NCBI RefSeq assembly: GCF_005889725.1
Contig: NZ_VCKX01000043.1
Location: 1-56,994 of the forward strand
Length of the DNA: 56,994 bases
Reading direction: 5' to 3'
Source of the DNA: Nonomuraea zeae
GTDB taxonomy: Bacteria > Actinomycetota > Actinomycetes > Streptosporangiales > Streptosporangiaceae
The notes below the pieces were generated by a model. That model was not told the origin of the DNA. It saw nothing but the letters and a program-made list of their open reading frames with translations, and did not search any database. This document shows, one piece after another, positions 42,139 through 50,841 of the stretch; the stretch's first letter is position 1, and every line of letters starts with the position of its first letter. A program made the translations under genes and the position numbers.

Positions 42139-42204
42139 GCTCAGCGCTCCGATCCGCCGCCGCTCGGGGCCCCGGTCCCGCTGCCGCTCAGTGCTCCGAT
42201 TCCC
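42139..42204 (-). repeat. Duplication across the large ATPase stop codon
   Basis: The segment GCTCAGTGCTCCGAT holding the ATPase stop (TCA at 42188-42190) is repeated as GCTCAGCGCTCCGAT near 42140, about 47 bases downstream in the gene's direction. Confidence 0.65.
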
Positions 42205-45200
42205 TGATCGCCGTGCCCACCTCGTGGACCCGGTCGGCCAGCAGGCCGATCGCGCCGACCGCCCTGGTCATCGGGTCGTCCTCGGCCCCGCCGAGCGCCT
42301 TGCCCCTGAGGTAGGCGGCCTTGACCTCCGCCCACCGCGCGGCCTGCTCCGGGGTCAGCCGGCCGCGCAGCTCGGCGAGCTTGAGCAGGTTGGCCTCGGC
42401 GTCCGAGGTCAGGGTCTGGGCCTCGCCCGCGTAGTGGTCGTCGATCACCGCTTCGAGCTCGTCGTCGTTCATGGCCGGGACGATGCGCTCGGCCAGCTTG
42501 TTCATGTTGCGGTACGAGCCCTGCAGCCGGTACGGAGGCTCGGTGCGCGCGGCGTCGGACTGCGCGGCCGAGGCGATGTAGGCCCGGTTGTTGGCCAGCA
42601 CGACCTCCTGGACCCGGACCAGCTTGGCCAGCACGCTGAGCATCTGGTCCAGCTCGGGCCGGCTGAAGGGGTGCTGGAGCTGGTCGGCCCTGACCGTGGT
42701 GTCGCCGCGCGCGAGCCGTACGAGCAGCTCGACGTCCGAGCGGTCGCGGCCGGACAGCGGCGCGAGCACGGGGTTGGAGGTGAGGGCGTTGTCCACGTAA
42801 CTCAGGGCGAACAGGTCCTCCTTGCCCGACAGGACGTCGCCCAGGTTCCACACGTCGGCCCGGTTGGCGAGCATGTCGGGGATGCGGAAGCGCCGGCCCG
42901 ACTCGGTGTACGGGTTGCCCGCCATGCAGACCGCGAACCGCTTGCCGCGCAGGTCATAGGTGCGGGTCCGGCCGTTCCAGACCCCCTCGATGCGGCGCTG
43001 TGCGTCGCACAGGGAGATGAACTTCTGCAGCAGCTCGGGCGAGGTGTGCTGGATGTCGTCCAGGTAGAGCAGCGTGTTGTTGCCCGTCTCCAGCGCGAAC
43101 GAGATCTTCTCCACCTCCTGCCTGGCCGTCGCGTCCGGCGCGTCCGCCGGGTCCAGCGAGGTCACCTCGTGCCCCAGGGCGGGCCCGTTCACCTTGACGA
43201 ACACCAGGCCGAGCCGGCTGGCCACGTACTCCATCAGCGTGGTCTTGCCGTAGCCGGGCGGCGATATGAGCAGCAGCAGGCCCATCTGGTCGGTGCGCTT
43301 GCCCGCGCCCGCCGCGCCGAGCTGCTTGGCCAGGTTGTCGCCGATCAGCGGCAGGTACACCTCATCGAGCAGGCGGTTGCGCACGAACGCGCTCATGACC
43401 TTGGGCTTGTACTCGTCCAGGCGCAGCCGGCGTCGCTCGGCCTCGACCAGCTCGCCGCGCCGCCGCTGGTAGGCGCGGAAGGCCGGGACCCGCTCGGCCC
43501 CGAACCTGCGCGTCCTGGCGAGCAGCTCGTCGAGCCTGATCTCCAGCTTGCGGTCGGAGATGCGCGGGTGGGCGCCGAGCAGGCCCTCAACGGTCTCCGT
43601 GGTGGCGGCGCTGGAGTCGTGGCGGGGCAGGTCGCACAGCTGCAGGGCGATGACCTCGGCCACCTCGGGGCCCTGGCGGTAGGCGGTGATCCAGGCCTGG
43701 GCGAGCTGCAGGCGCTCGGCCAGCGGCACGGCCTTGAGGTCCTCCTCGAACTCGCGCGCCTTCACCGGGCCCAGCGCCTGGCGGAAGCCGTCGAGGACGT
43801 CGCGGGCGGCCTTGCTGGTCACGAACCCCACCGGGGTCCCGCCCAGCTCCTCGACCAGGTACTCCCCGGCCAGCGCCGCCACGGCCGCCTCCGCAGGACC
43901 GGCAGCGGTCGCCCGCGGGTCCGCCGAGTCCGCACGGCCGGCCGCGTTCGGCCGCAGGGTGGCCGCGAACTCGGCGATCGCGTCCCCCAGCTCCGCGGCC
44001 AGCGCGTCGAGGGCGGGCGTACGGCCGAAGACCGCGCGTGCCCGGACGAGCGACCCGGCCCGGGTGGCGAATGTTTTACGTGAAACGTCGTCCGTGCCGA
44101 ACGCCCAGTACACCTGCGCCATCGCCCGCGCCTCGGCCGGATAGCGCAGCAGCCCCGCCCCTTCGCGCAGCCGTACGAGCGTGTCCAGGATGGCGGTGGC
44201 GTCGTGGTCGTGCACGCCGCGCTCGTAGCCCTCGTCGTAGCGGGACTCGGCGGCCTGCCGCACCAGGTCGGCGAGGGGCGCGCCGGACGAGACCGAGTCC
44301 AGCAGCGAGGCGGCCAGGTGCTCGGCGCGGTAGACCTCCGGGGTCTCCGAGACCAGGAGCTGGTCCCAGAAGGGCCGGGTGTCGGCGAACGAGCCCGGCA
44401 CGGGCGCGCGGTAGTCGGTTCCGGTGATCGCGAAATGCATGGCGCCGTCGTGGGGCACCAGCGTCAGATCGATGGGCTGGGTGTTGACGGCGAAGCGGTG
44501 GTGGCCGAGCCGCAGCGTCTCGCCGCCGTCGGAGAACAGGTCGAGCCGGTCCCGCAGCGCGCGTCCGGCCTCCTGCTGGGCCGACTTGACCCGCCCGTCC
44601 AGCTCCTCGGCGCGTACGGCGTCGCCGAGCCCGCGCAGCTCGGCGGCGGCCGAGCGGACCTTGGCCACCATCGGGTCGGTGGCGAAGTAGGTGTTGACCT
44701 CGTCGAGCGAGCCCAGGCTGCCGAGCCGCCTGGTGATCCCGCCCAGCACGCGCTCGGCGGAGGCGAACAGGCGGTCGGCCCGCCTGGCCAGCGCGTCGAG
44801 CTGGGTCTGCTTGCGGGCCGAGAACGCCTCGTACACGTCGTCGCGCTTGGCGGACAGCTGCGTGGCGAAGTCGTCGAACTCGCCGAAGCGCGTCTCCAGG
44901 CTTTCGACCTGGAGCAGCAGCCGGCCGAGCTGCTCGTCGCACTTGTCCGGCGTGTCGGCCATCGCCAGCGCGCCCGTGATGGCCTGGCCCAGCAGCGCGA
45001 ACTCGGCCGCGAACGCCGCCCGCCCCTCGGTGCCGAGCAGCTCGCGGCGGCGGCCGTCCAGGACGGCCCTGGCCCGGTTCACGCCGCCGAGCACCTCGGC
45101 GATCCGGCCCAGGATGGAGGTGCGGACGGTGGCGTCGGCGATGTCCAGCGAGCCGACCACCTCGGTCACCACCTCCAGCCCCTCCGCCTGGTCGGCGAGC

Positions 45201-47059
45201 CGGTCCGCGACGGGAGCCGACTCGGCGACCGTGGCGATCGCGGCCGCGTCGGCGGCCAGCTGGCCGACGGCCGCGTGGTAGCCGGTGAACGCGTCGGCGC
45301 CCTCCAGGAAGGCGACCGCACGCCGGCCGGCCGAGCCCAGCTCCTCCGCGAGGGTGGCGGCCAGCCCGTCGAGCGCGGTGAGGTCGATGTAGCGGACCTC
45401 GCGCAGCGTCACCAGGTGCCCCTGGGCCCTGCGCAGCGTGGCCAGCGTGGTGACCCAGGCGTCGGCGGTGACCGGGAGGTCGGCCCTGGCCTGGCGTACC
45501 AGGTGGGTGGTCTCCTCCTCGGCCTCCGCGAGGGTCTGCGCCGCCAGCCGGGTGAGCTGCTCGACGTTCTCGTACTCGTCGAGCACCTGCTCGGCGGTGG
45601 CGCGTACGTCGGTGAGCGGCCCGACCAGGCCGTGCTCGCCGAGCCAGTGGTAGGAGTCGAAGGCCCGGGTGCAGGCGGCGATCAGCCCCTCGAACGTCCC
45701 GGCCGACGGCGCCATCTCCTCGACCATGCGGGCCACGGACAGGCAGTCGGAGATGCCGCGGACGAGCTCGGCGTTGCCGATGCGCTCCAGCGGGCCCGTC
45801 CCCACGGGCTGGGCGGCGGCGTAGGTGTCGGACACGTACGGGGTCTGCCACACCTGCATCGGGTGGACCCTGGTCGGCTCCTCGGAGGTGGCGCGGAAGA
45901 CCACCATCGTGCCGTCGTCGAACAGCGAGTAGCCGTGGCACAGGATGGGGTTGGCCACCTCCTTCCTGATCACGTTGTACGGCAGCAGCAGCGAGCGGCC
46001 GTCGCCCCTGGCGTGGAAGACGTACAGGACGTCCTCGCCGTTGGGCGAGCGGACCACCCGCTCGAACTCCAGGTCCGTCACGTCCGTGTCGAACGTCTTG
46101 CTGAGCCCGGTCGTCAGGTAGTAGCCGCCGGGGAAGATCAGGCCCTGGTCCTCGGGCAGGCGCTGGCAGGCCTGCCCGATGCCGTCGAGGCGGACCACGG
46201 CCTTCGTCCGGGTGTTGAAGACCAGGTGACGCCAGTCCGGCTCCTTGTACGGCCTGATCCGCATGAGGATGAGCGGGCCCACGCGGGCGTACTCGACGTC
46301 GGCGTCCGCCAGGCTCTGCAGCGGCTCGCTGACCGGCTCGGCGTAGATGCCCGCGCCGGACTCCGTGTTGTCCTCGATCTTGATGGTCAGGTCGCCGCCG
46401 ACGGTCTCGACGAAGACCTCGCCGCCGATGGAGATGTGCGGATGGCGGCCGAGCACGTGGTCGTCGCGGGTGGTCGGCGTCCACTCGAAGTCGTGGGACG
46501 GGGGGAAGGTGTGATCACGCTCCCCCCTGTTGTCCACATATTTCGGGACTCCGCCGTTGCTGACCGTCCAGCGGAGCACCCGCAGGTCCGCCGGGCCCGT
46601 CTGGAACACCGCCAGCAGCTTGCCGTCCACCCGCCTGAGCTGCTGCAGCCGCGTCTCCTTGTAATAGCGGTACAGCTCGGCGAAGTCCTTCCTGAACGCC
46701 GCGTCATCCAGCGTCTCCAGCTTGTCGGCGTCGAACCGGAAGGCGTCGCCGTCCCTGGAGAAGCGGTGCACCGCGAACACGTCGGCCACCGCCGTCTCCG
46801 GCTTGAGCCCGATGAAGACGTTGTAGCCGAACAGCATCACGTCACCCAGGGAGACGATGTCCCTGGGGACGCAGTTGTTCTCGGTCCTGATCCGCTCGGT
46901 GCCCAGCAGGCGCAGCTCCGCGCCGCCGAAGACGCGCAGCCGCTGCCCGTTGAGCGCCCCGGCCGCCGCCGCCAGCGCCTTGGCCTGGGCCTGGAGCCGG
47001 TTCCTGAGGACCTCGTACGTCCCCGCCTCCAGCTCCGTGCCCGCTTGCAGAGTGCCCAC
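42188..47059 (-). CDS. Giant DUF3686-type AAA+ ATPase ('DNA repair ATPase')
   Basis: A 1623-residue protein, third gene of the flotillin operon. Residues about 1-420 contain a beta-rich N-terminal region (RIRTENNCVPRDIVSLGDVM, HPHISIGGEVFVETVGGDLT). Residues about 430-850 are helical with coiled-coil character. The C-terminal AAA+ domain has Walker A LLISPPGYGKTTLMEY near residue 1267, Walker B NTLLYLDDIQHTSPELLQ near 1325 and a sensor-1-like VCMAGNPYTESGRRF. The AAA core resembles MoxR-type remodelling ATPases. The whole chain fits proteins loosely named DNA repair ATPase (DUF3686), whose function is not known. The GTG start follows the flotillin stop by six bases, with GAAGGG inside the flotillin end as its ribosome site. 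Confidence 0.85.
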   Translation of the reverse strand: MGTLQAGTELEAGTYEVLRNRLQAQAKALAAAAGALNGQRLRVFGGAELRLLGTERIRTENNCVPRDIVSLGDVMLFGYNVFIGLKPETAVADVFAVHRFSRDGDAFRFDADKLETLDDAAFRKDFAELYRYYKETRLQQLRRVDGKLLAVFQTGPADLRVLRWTVSNGGVPKYVDNRGERDHTFPPSHDFEWTPTTRDDHVLGRHPHISIGGEVFVETVGGDLTIKIEDNTESGAGIYAEPVSEPLQSLADADVEYARVGPLILMRIRPYKEPDWRHLVFNTRTKAVVRLDGIGQACQRLPEDQGLIFPGGYYLTTGLSKTFDTDVTDLEFERVVRSPNGEDVLYVFHARGDGRSLLLPYNVIRKEVANPILCHGYSLFDDGTMVVFRATSEEPTRVHPMQVWQTPYVSDTYAAAQPVGTGPLERIGNAELVRGISDCLSVARMVEEMAPSAGTFEGLIAACTRAFDSYHWLGEHGLVGPLTDVRATAEQVLDEYENVEQLTRLAAQTLAEAEEETTHLVRQARADLPVTADAWVTTLATLRRAQGHLVTLREVRYIDLTALDGLAATLAEELGSAGRRAVAFLEGADAFTGYHAAVGQLAADAAAIATVAESAPVADRLADQAEGLEVVTEVVGSLDIADATVRTSILGRIAEVLGGVNRARAVLDGRRRELLGTEGRAAFAAEFALLGQAITGALAMADTPDKCDEQLGRLLLQVESLETRFGEFDDFATQLSAKRDDVYEAFSARKQTQLDALARRADRLFASAERVLGGITRRLGSLGSLDEVNTYFATDPMVAKVRSAAAELRGLGDAVRAEELDGRVKSAQQEAGRALRDRLDLFSDGGETLRLGHHRFAVNTQPIDLTLVPHDGAMHFAITGTDYRAPVPGSFADTRPFWDQLLVSETPEVYRAEHLAASLLDSVSSGAPLADLVRQAAESRYDEGYERGVHDHDATAILDTLVRLREGAGLLRYPAEARAMAQVYWAFGTDDVSRKTFATRAGSLVRARAVFGRTPALDALAAELGDAIAEFAATLRPNAAGRADSADPRATAAGPAEAAVAALAGEYLVEELGGTPVGFVTSKAARDVLDGFRQALGPVKAREFEEDLKAVPLAERLQLAQAWITAYRQGPEVAEVIALQLCDLPRHDSSAATTETVEGLLGAHPRISDRKLEIRLDELLARTRRFGAERVPAFRAYQRRRGELVEAERRRLRLDEYKPKVMSAFVRNRLLDEVYLPLIGDNLAKQLGAAGAGKRTDQMGLLLLISPPGYGKTTLMEYVASRLGLVFVKVNGPALGHEVTSLDPADAPDATARQEVEKISFALETGNNTLLYLDDIQHTSPELLQKFISLCDAQRRIEGVWNGRTRTYDLRGKRFAVCMAGNPYTESGRRFRIPDMLANRADVWNLGDVLSGKEDLFALSYVDNALTSNPVLAPLSGRDRSDVELLVRLARGDTTVRADQLQHPFSRPELDQMLSVLAKLVRVQEVVLANNRAYIASAAQSDAARTEPPYRLQGSYRNMNKLAERIVPAMNDDELEAVIDDHYAGEAQTLTSDAEANLLKLAELRGRLTPEQAARWAEVKAAYLRGKALGGAEDDPMTRAVGAIGLLADRVHEVGTAIRESEH

Positions 47060-47065
47060 AGATCG

Positions 47066-49219
47066 TCAGCCCTTCGCCCCGGACAGGCTCACCGCGCTGT
47101 TGACGGGGCCGCTGACCGGGCCGCTGACCGGGCTGCCCAGCGCGGCGACCGTGGAGTCGGCCACGCCCAGCCGGCGGGCCGTCTCCAGCAGCTCGCCGAG
47201 CGCGGTCGACTGCGGGCCGCCGTTCTGGATGAGCCGCATCAGCAGGGCGGACACGGTCAAATTCTTCAGGTCCTCGCTGCGCACCCCGCCGATCACGTTG
47301 GCGAGGTCGGCGGCCAGGCTGGCGCTCCCGTTGACGTACGGAGCCACCAGCGCCCCCGCGACCTCGGAGTGGTCCACGAAGCCGTCCACCACCTTGCCCG
47401 CGGTGATCGAGCCGACCACCTTGTCGAAGAACATCGTGTCGCCGCCGACGATGTCGATGTTCGCCTTGGCGAGCCCGGCGGCCAGCACGCTGGCCTGCGA
47501 CTCCGCCACCTGGCGGGACACGTCGATGTGCTTGAGCCGGATCTCCTTGTCGGCCTCCAGGCGCAGGCGGTACTCCTCGTGCCCCCTGCTGGCCTCGTCC
47601 AGCGCGGCCAGCGCGGCCGCCTTCTGGGTGAGGCCCTCGGCCTCGGCCTTCAGCTTCTCGCCCACCGCGGTCGCGCCGGCCAGCGCCATCGCCTGCTCAC
47701 CCTCGGCCCGGGCCTTGAGCCGGTCGCCCTCGACCAGCGCCATGGCCTTGGCGCCCTCGGCCTCGGCCGCGAGCTTCTCCTTCAGCACCAGGGCCTCGGC
47801 GCGGCCGACCTTCTCGATGGCCTCGGCGTCGCGCTCCCTGACCTGCACCTGTGCCAGCCCCCCTGCGGCCGTCTCGGCCTGGATGCCCTCGGCCAGCCGG
47901 ATCTTGGCGCGCGCGTCGAGCTCGGCGGCCTGCTGCCTGGCCTCGGCGAGCACGAGCTCCTCGCGGGCCCTGAACTTGGAGGCCGCCTCCGCGGCCTCGG
48001 CCGCCTTGATGTCCTTGACCAGGTTCTCCTGCGCCTCGGCCTCGGCGGCGATGATCACGCTCTGGCGGGTGCGCTCGGCCTCCTCGACCACGCGCAGCCG
48101 CTTGATGCTCTCCTCCTGCTCGGCGACCGTCTTGTCGACGGCGATGCGCTCGCGGATGACCTCGGCGATCGACCGCTTCTCGGTCTCGACCTCCTTGTCC
48201 TTGGCGATGCGCGACAGCTCGGTCTCCCGCTCGCGGGCGATGACCTCCAGGATGCGGTCCTTCTCGATGCGCTCGCTCTCGATCGCGATCACGCGCTCGC
48301 GGTTCTTCTCGGCGACCGCGATCTCGCGGGCCTGGTTCTCCTGCTGCACGCCGAGCTGCTCGTCGGTCTTGATGCTGGCGGCCACCGCGCGCAGCCGCTC
48401 CTCGGCCTGCACGCGGGCGATCTCGGCCTCCTCGCGGGCCTTGACCGTCTCGATCTCGCGGCGCTGCTTGAGCTCGGCGTCGGCCTGGCGGCGCTGGAGC
48501 TCGAGGATGGCCTCGCGGGCGTCCACGTTCTGCCGGGTGATCTCCTTCTCCTCGTTGCGCTGGAACTCGTTCGTGCGCACGTGCTCGATGGCCGTGAGCT
48601 CGGTGATCTTCCTGATGCCCTGCGCGTCGAGGATGTTGCTCTTGTCGAGCTGGAGCAGCGCGGTCTGCTCCAGGTAGTCGATGGCGGCGTCTTCGAGGCT
48701 GTAGCCGTTCAGGTCGGTGCCGATGAGCCGGACGATCTCATCGCGGAACTCGTCGCGCTTGGTGTAGAGGTCGACGAAGTCGAGGTGCTTGCCGGCCGTC
48801 TTCAGCGCCTCGGAGAACTTGGCGCTGAACAGCTCCTGCAGCGTCGCCTCGTCGCTGGCCCTGGCGGTGCCGATGGCCTGGGCGACCTTGATGACGTCCT
48901 CGGCGGTCTTGTTCACGCGGACGAAGAACGTGATCTTGATGTCGGCCCTGATGTTGTCGCGGCAGATGAGACCCTCGCGGCCGGTCCGCTCGATCTCGAT
49001 GGTCTTCACCGAGATGTCCATGATCTCGGCCTTGTGGACGACGGGGAGGACCACCGCGCCGGTGAACGTCACATCGACTTTGTTGACCTTCGACACGATC
49101 AGCGCCTTGCCTTGTTCCACCTTGCGGAAAAGGCGGCCGACGACGACGAGCAGGCCAATCACGACGATCAGGATGACGGCGAGGAATACGCCGAAGCCGG
49201 TGGAGATGACGTCCATCAA
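47066..49219 (-). CDS. Flotillin (YqiK/FloT-like SPFH protein)
   Basis: A 717-residue flotillin. One membrane helix lies at about residues 10-30 (FGVFLAVILIVVIGLLVVVG), followed by an SPFH domain (VEQGKALIVSKVNKVDVTFT to about residue 220) and a very long glutamate/alanine/arginine-rich coiled coil to about residue 620, then a C-terminal assembly region. Flotillins build membrane rafts and scaffold other proteins; in Bacillus they act with an NfeD-type protein. The start overlaps the YqiJ-like gene by four bases and the ATPase gene follows after six bases, so all three are one translational unit. Confidence 0.94.
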   Translation of the reverse strand: MMDVISTGFGVFLAVILIVVIGLLVVVGRLFRKVEQGKALIVSKVNKVDVTFTGAVVLPVVHKAEIMDISVKTIEIERTGREGLICRDNIRADIKITFFVRVNKTAEDVIKVAQAIGTARASDEATLQELFSAKFSEALKTAGKHLDFVDLYTKRDEFRDEIVRLIGTDLNGYSLEDAAIDYLEQTALLQLDKSNILDAQGIRKITELTAIEHVRTNEFQRNEEKEITRQNVDAREAILELQRRQADAELKQRREIETVKAREEAEIARVQAEERLRAVAASIKTDEQLGVQQENQAREIAVAEKNRERVIAIESERIEKDRILEVIARERETELSRIAKDKEVETEKRSIAEVIRERIAVDKTVAEQEESIKRLRVVEEAERTRQSVIIAAEAEAQENLVKDIKAAEAAEAASKFRAREELVLAEARQQAAELDARAKIRLAEGIQAETAAGGLAQVQVRERDAEAIEKVGRAEALVLKEKLAAEAEGAKAMALVEGDRLKARAEGEQAMALAGATAVGEKLKAEAEGLTQKAAALAALDEASRGHEEYRLRLEADKEIRLKHIDVSRQVAESQASVLAAGLAKANIDIVGGDTMFFDKVVGSITAGKVVDGFVDHSEVAGALVAPYVNGSASLAADLANVIGGVRSEDLKNLTVSALLMRLIQNGGPQSTALGELLETARRLGVADSTVAALGSPVSGPVSGPVNSAVSLSGAKG

Positions 49220-49767
49220 TGCTCACTTTCGTAGGGCATGACCCAGAAGAATTCGCCGTCTTTGTCGTATTCGAAGATGAGTGCGTTGTCTCCGCGCGCG
49301 AGACGGTCCTGTCCGGTCGTGCGGACTTGCACGACCGCGGACGAGCCGTCGGCGGCGGTGACTTCCGCCTGGCCGAAGTCAGGAGTTGCCGCGCCGGTGC
49401 GGATCACGCACATCTGGCCGACGAAGTCGCCGCGCGAGTGCCGGTCCCCCTCGGGGAACAGCCTGCGCAGCGGAACCAGCAGGCCACGGGTGGCGAGCCA
49501 GCTCAGGGCCGCGGCGGCGAAAGGGACGGCGATCAGCGGGCCGCCACTCGCCACCTGGCTGCCGATCAGGCAGAGCAGCCAGGCCAGCGCGATCAGCAGC
49601 GAGAGCGCGATTCCGGCGGGCACCCCGCCGAGGCCCAGCCACGTCGCGTCGTCCTCCAACTCGAACAGGCCGGTGATGACGGTCAGCCAATAACCGATGA
49701 CCACGACGAGAAGGAAGCTGAAAAGAACAGTTGGAAAGCTCAGTGCGGTGTGTATGAAGTCGGCCAT
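49216..49767 (-). CDS. YqiJ-like membrane protein with OB-fold tail
   Basis: A 183-residue protein, first gene of the operon. Three hydrophobic segments (about 8-33, 46-68, 73-92) are followed by a soluble beta-rich domain (GDFVGQMCVIRTGAATPDFG to the end) that resembles the OB-fold of YqiJ/NfeD partners of flotillins. The ending DKDGEFFWVMPYE is acidic and aromatic. In E. coli yqiJ precedes the flotillin gene yqiK in the same order. The overlapping ATGA stop/start with the flotillin gene indicates stoichiometric production. Confidence 0.85.
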   Translation of the reverse strand: MADFIHTALSFPTVLFSFLLVVVIGYWLTVITGLFELEDDATWLGLGGVPAGIALSLLIALAWLLCLIGSQVASGGPLIAVPFAAAALSWLATRGLLVPLRRLFPEGDRHSRGDFVGQMCVIRTGAATPDFGQAEVTAADGSSAVVQVRTTGQDRLARGDNALIFEYDKDGEFFWVMPYESEH

Positions 49768-49812
49768 ACCGCCTCGGTGTACCCCATCCCCCGGTGATGT
49801 CCTGACGGACTA

Positions 49813-49822
49813 TATCTAGATA
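49813..49822. promoter_or_regulatory. Palindrome and possible ECF promoter before the flotillin operon
   Basis: TATCTAGATA is a perfect 10-base palindrome 46 bases upstream of the YqiJ-like start. Further upstream on the minus strand GGAAC (49847-49843) resembles the -35 of envelope-stress ECF sigma factors. No convincing -10 pairs with it, so this is a weak call. Confidence 0.3.
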
Positions 49823-49873
49823 AAGAGCAACTAAAGGCGAAAGTTCCCGAAACAGTCTGATAAATGAGGACAC

Positions 49874-49904
49874 TTGACCTCAGCCTAAGTTGAGGTAGCA
49901 GGCT
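49874..49904 (+). promoter_or_regulatory. SoxR-like box in a MerR-type leaderless promoter
   Basis: TTGACC (49874-49879) and CAGGCT (49899-49904) are separated by 19 bases, the overlong spacing typical of MerR-family promoters. The spacer overlaps ACCTCAGCCTAAGTTGAGGT (49877-49896), an inverted repeat that matches the SoxR box (CCTCAAGTTAACTTGAGG, as in E. coli soxS) at 14 of 18 positions. The -10 is six bases before the ATG, so the mRNA is predicted leaderless. Confidence 0.7.
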
Positions 49905-49910
49905 GGGCCC

Positions 49911-50834
49911 ATGAGCGAAGTGATGAGAGCGGCGGCCTTCGCCGAACCAGGCGGCCCCGACGTGCTGAAGGTGATGGAGCTGCCGGCCCCGCAGGCCGGC
50001 CCGGGAGAGGTGCGGGTACGGGTGCGGGCGGCCGGCGTGCAGCCGTTCGACGCGGCCGTACGGGCCGGGTGGCTGCCGCCGTACCTGGGCGAGATCGGCT
50101 TCCCGCGCATCCCGGGCAACGAGTTCGCGGGCGTGGTGGACCAGGTGGGCGCGGGCGTGACCGGGGTGGCGGCGGGCGATGAGGTGCTCGGGTTCTCCCG
50201 GTTGTTCGCCTACGCGGAGTACATCGTGGTCGCGGGGACCGACGTGGTGGCCAAGCCGGCCGGGGTGCCCTGGGAGGTGGCCGGGGGGCTGACCGCGGGC
50301 GTACAGACCGCCGAGCTGGCCATCGACGGGCTCGGCGTGGCCGACGGCGAGACGTTGCTGGTGCACGGCGCGGCCGGGTCGGTGGGCACGGCGGCCGTGC
50401 AGATCGCGCGCAGGCGCGGCGCCACCGTGATCGGCACGGCCCGCGAGGTCAACCACGACTACCTGCGCGACCTCGGCGCCGTCCCCGTCGCGTACGGGGA
50501 CGGGCTGGCCGACCGGGTGCGCGCGCTCGCCCCCGGCGGCGTGGACGCGGCGCTGGACGGCGCCGGCGGGCACGCCCTGGAGGTCTCGATCGAGCTGGTC
50601 AAGGGCCGCGGGCGCATCGTCACCCTGGTCGAGCACGCCAAGGCGGACGGGCTGGGCGTCCAGGTGGTGCGGGGGGAGCGGACCGCGGAGCGGCTCGGGC
50701 GCTACGCCGCCCTGTACGCCGAAGGCCGGTTCGCGTTCCCGATCCGCAGGGCGTACGGGCTGGCCGAGGCCGCGGACGCGCACAGGGAGATCGAGACCGG
50801 CCACGGCCAGGGCAAGATCGTCCTGACGATCTGA
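49911..50834 (+). CDS. NADP-dependent oxidoreductase (quinone oxidoreductase-like), probable SoxR target
   Basis: A 307-residue zinc-free medium-chain dehydrogenase. MRAAAFAEPGGPDVLKVMEL leads into the catalytic fold; GNEFAGVVDQVGAGVTGVAA is the core and LLVHGAAGSVGTAAVQIARR the NADP loop. It would reduce quinones or enones. A SoxR-like promoter sits directly upstream. In Streptomyces the SoxR regulon includes a similar oxidoreductase (SCO4266, from memory), induced by redox-active pigments and antibiotics. No soxR gene is visible here, which fits a distant regulator. Confidence 0.92.
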   Translation: MSEVMRAAAFAEPGGPDVLKVMELPAPQAGPGEVRVRVRAAGVQPFDAAVRAGWLPPYLGEIGFPRIPGNEFAGVVDQVGAGVTGVAAGDEVLGFSRLFAYAEYIVVAGTDVVAKPAGVPWEVAGGLTAGVQTAELAIDGLGVADGETLLVHGAAGSVGTAAVQIARRRGATVIGTAREVNHDYLRDLGAVPVAYGDGLADRVRALAPGGVDAALDGAGGHALEVSIELVKGRGRIVTLVEHAKADGLGVQVVRGERTAERLGRYAALYAEGRFAFPIRRAYGLAEAADAHREIETGHGQGKIVLTI

Positions 50835-50841
50835 CCCGGCC

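Noticed and set aside
44204..49234. A 1676-codon open frame on the plus strand opposite the ATPase and flotillin genes
   Set aside because: It is antisense to two clearly recognisable genes and is Arg/Gly/Val/Leu-rich low-complexity sequence of the kind produced by very GC-rich DNA.
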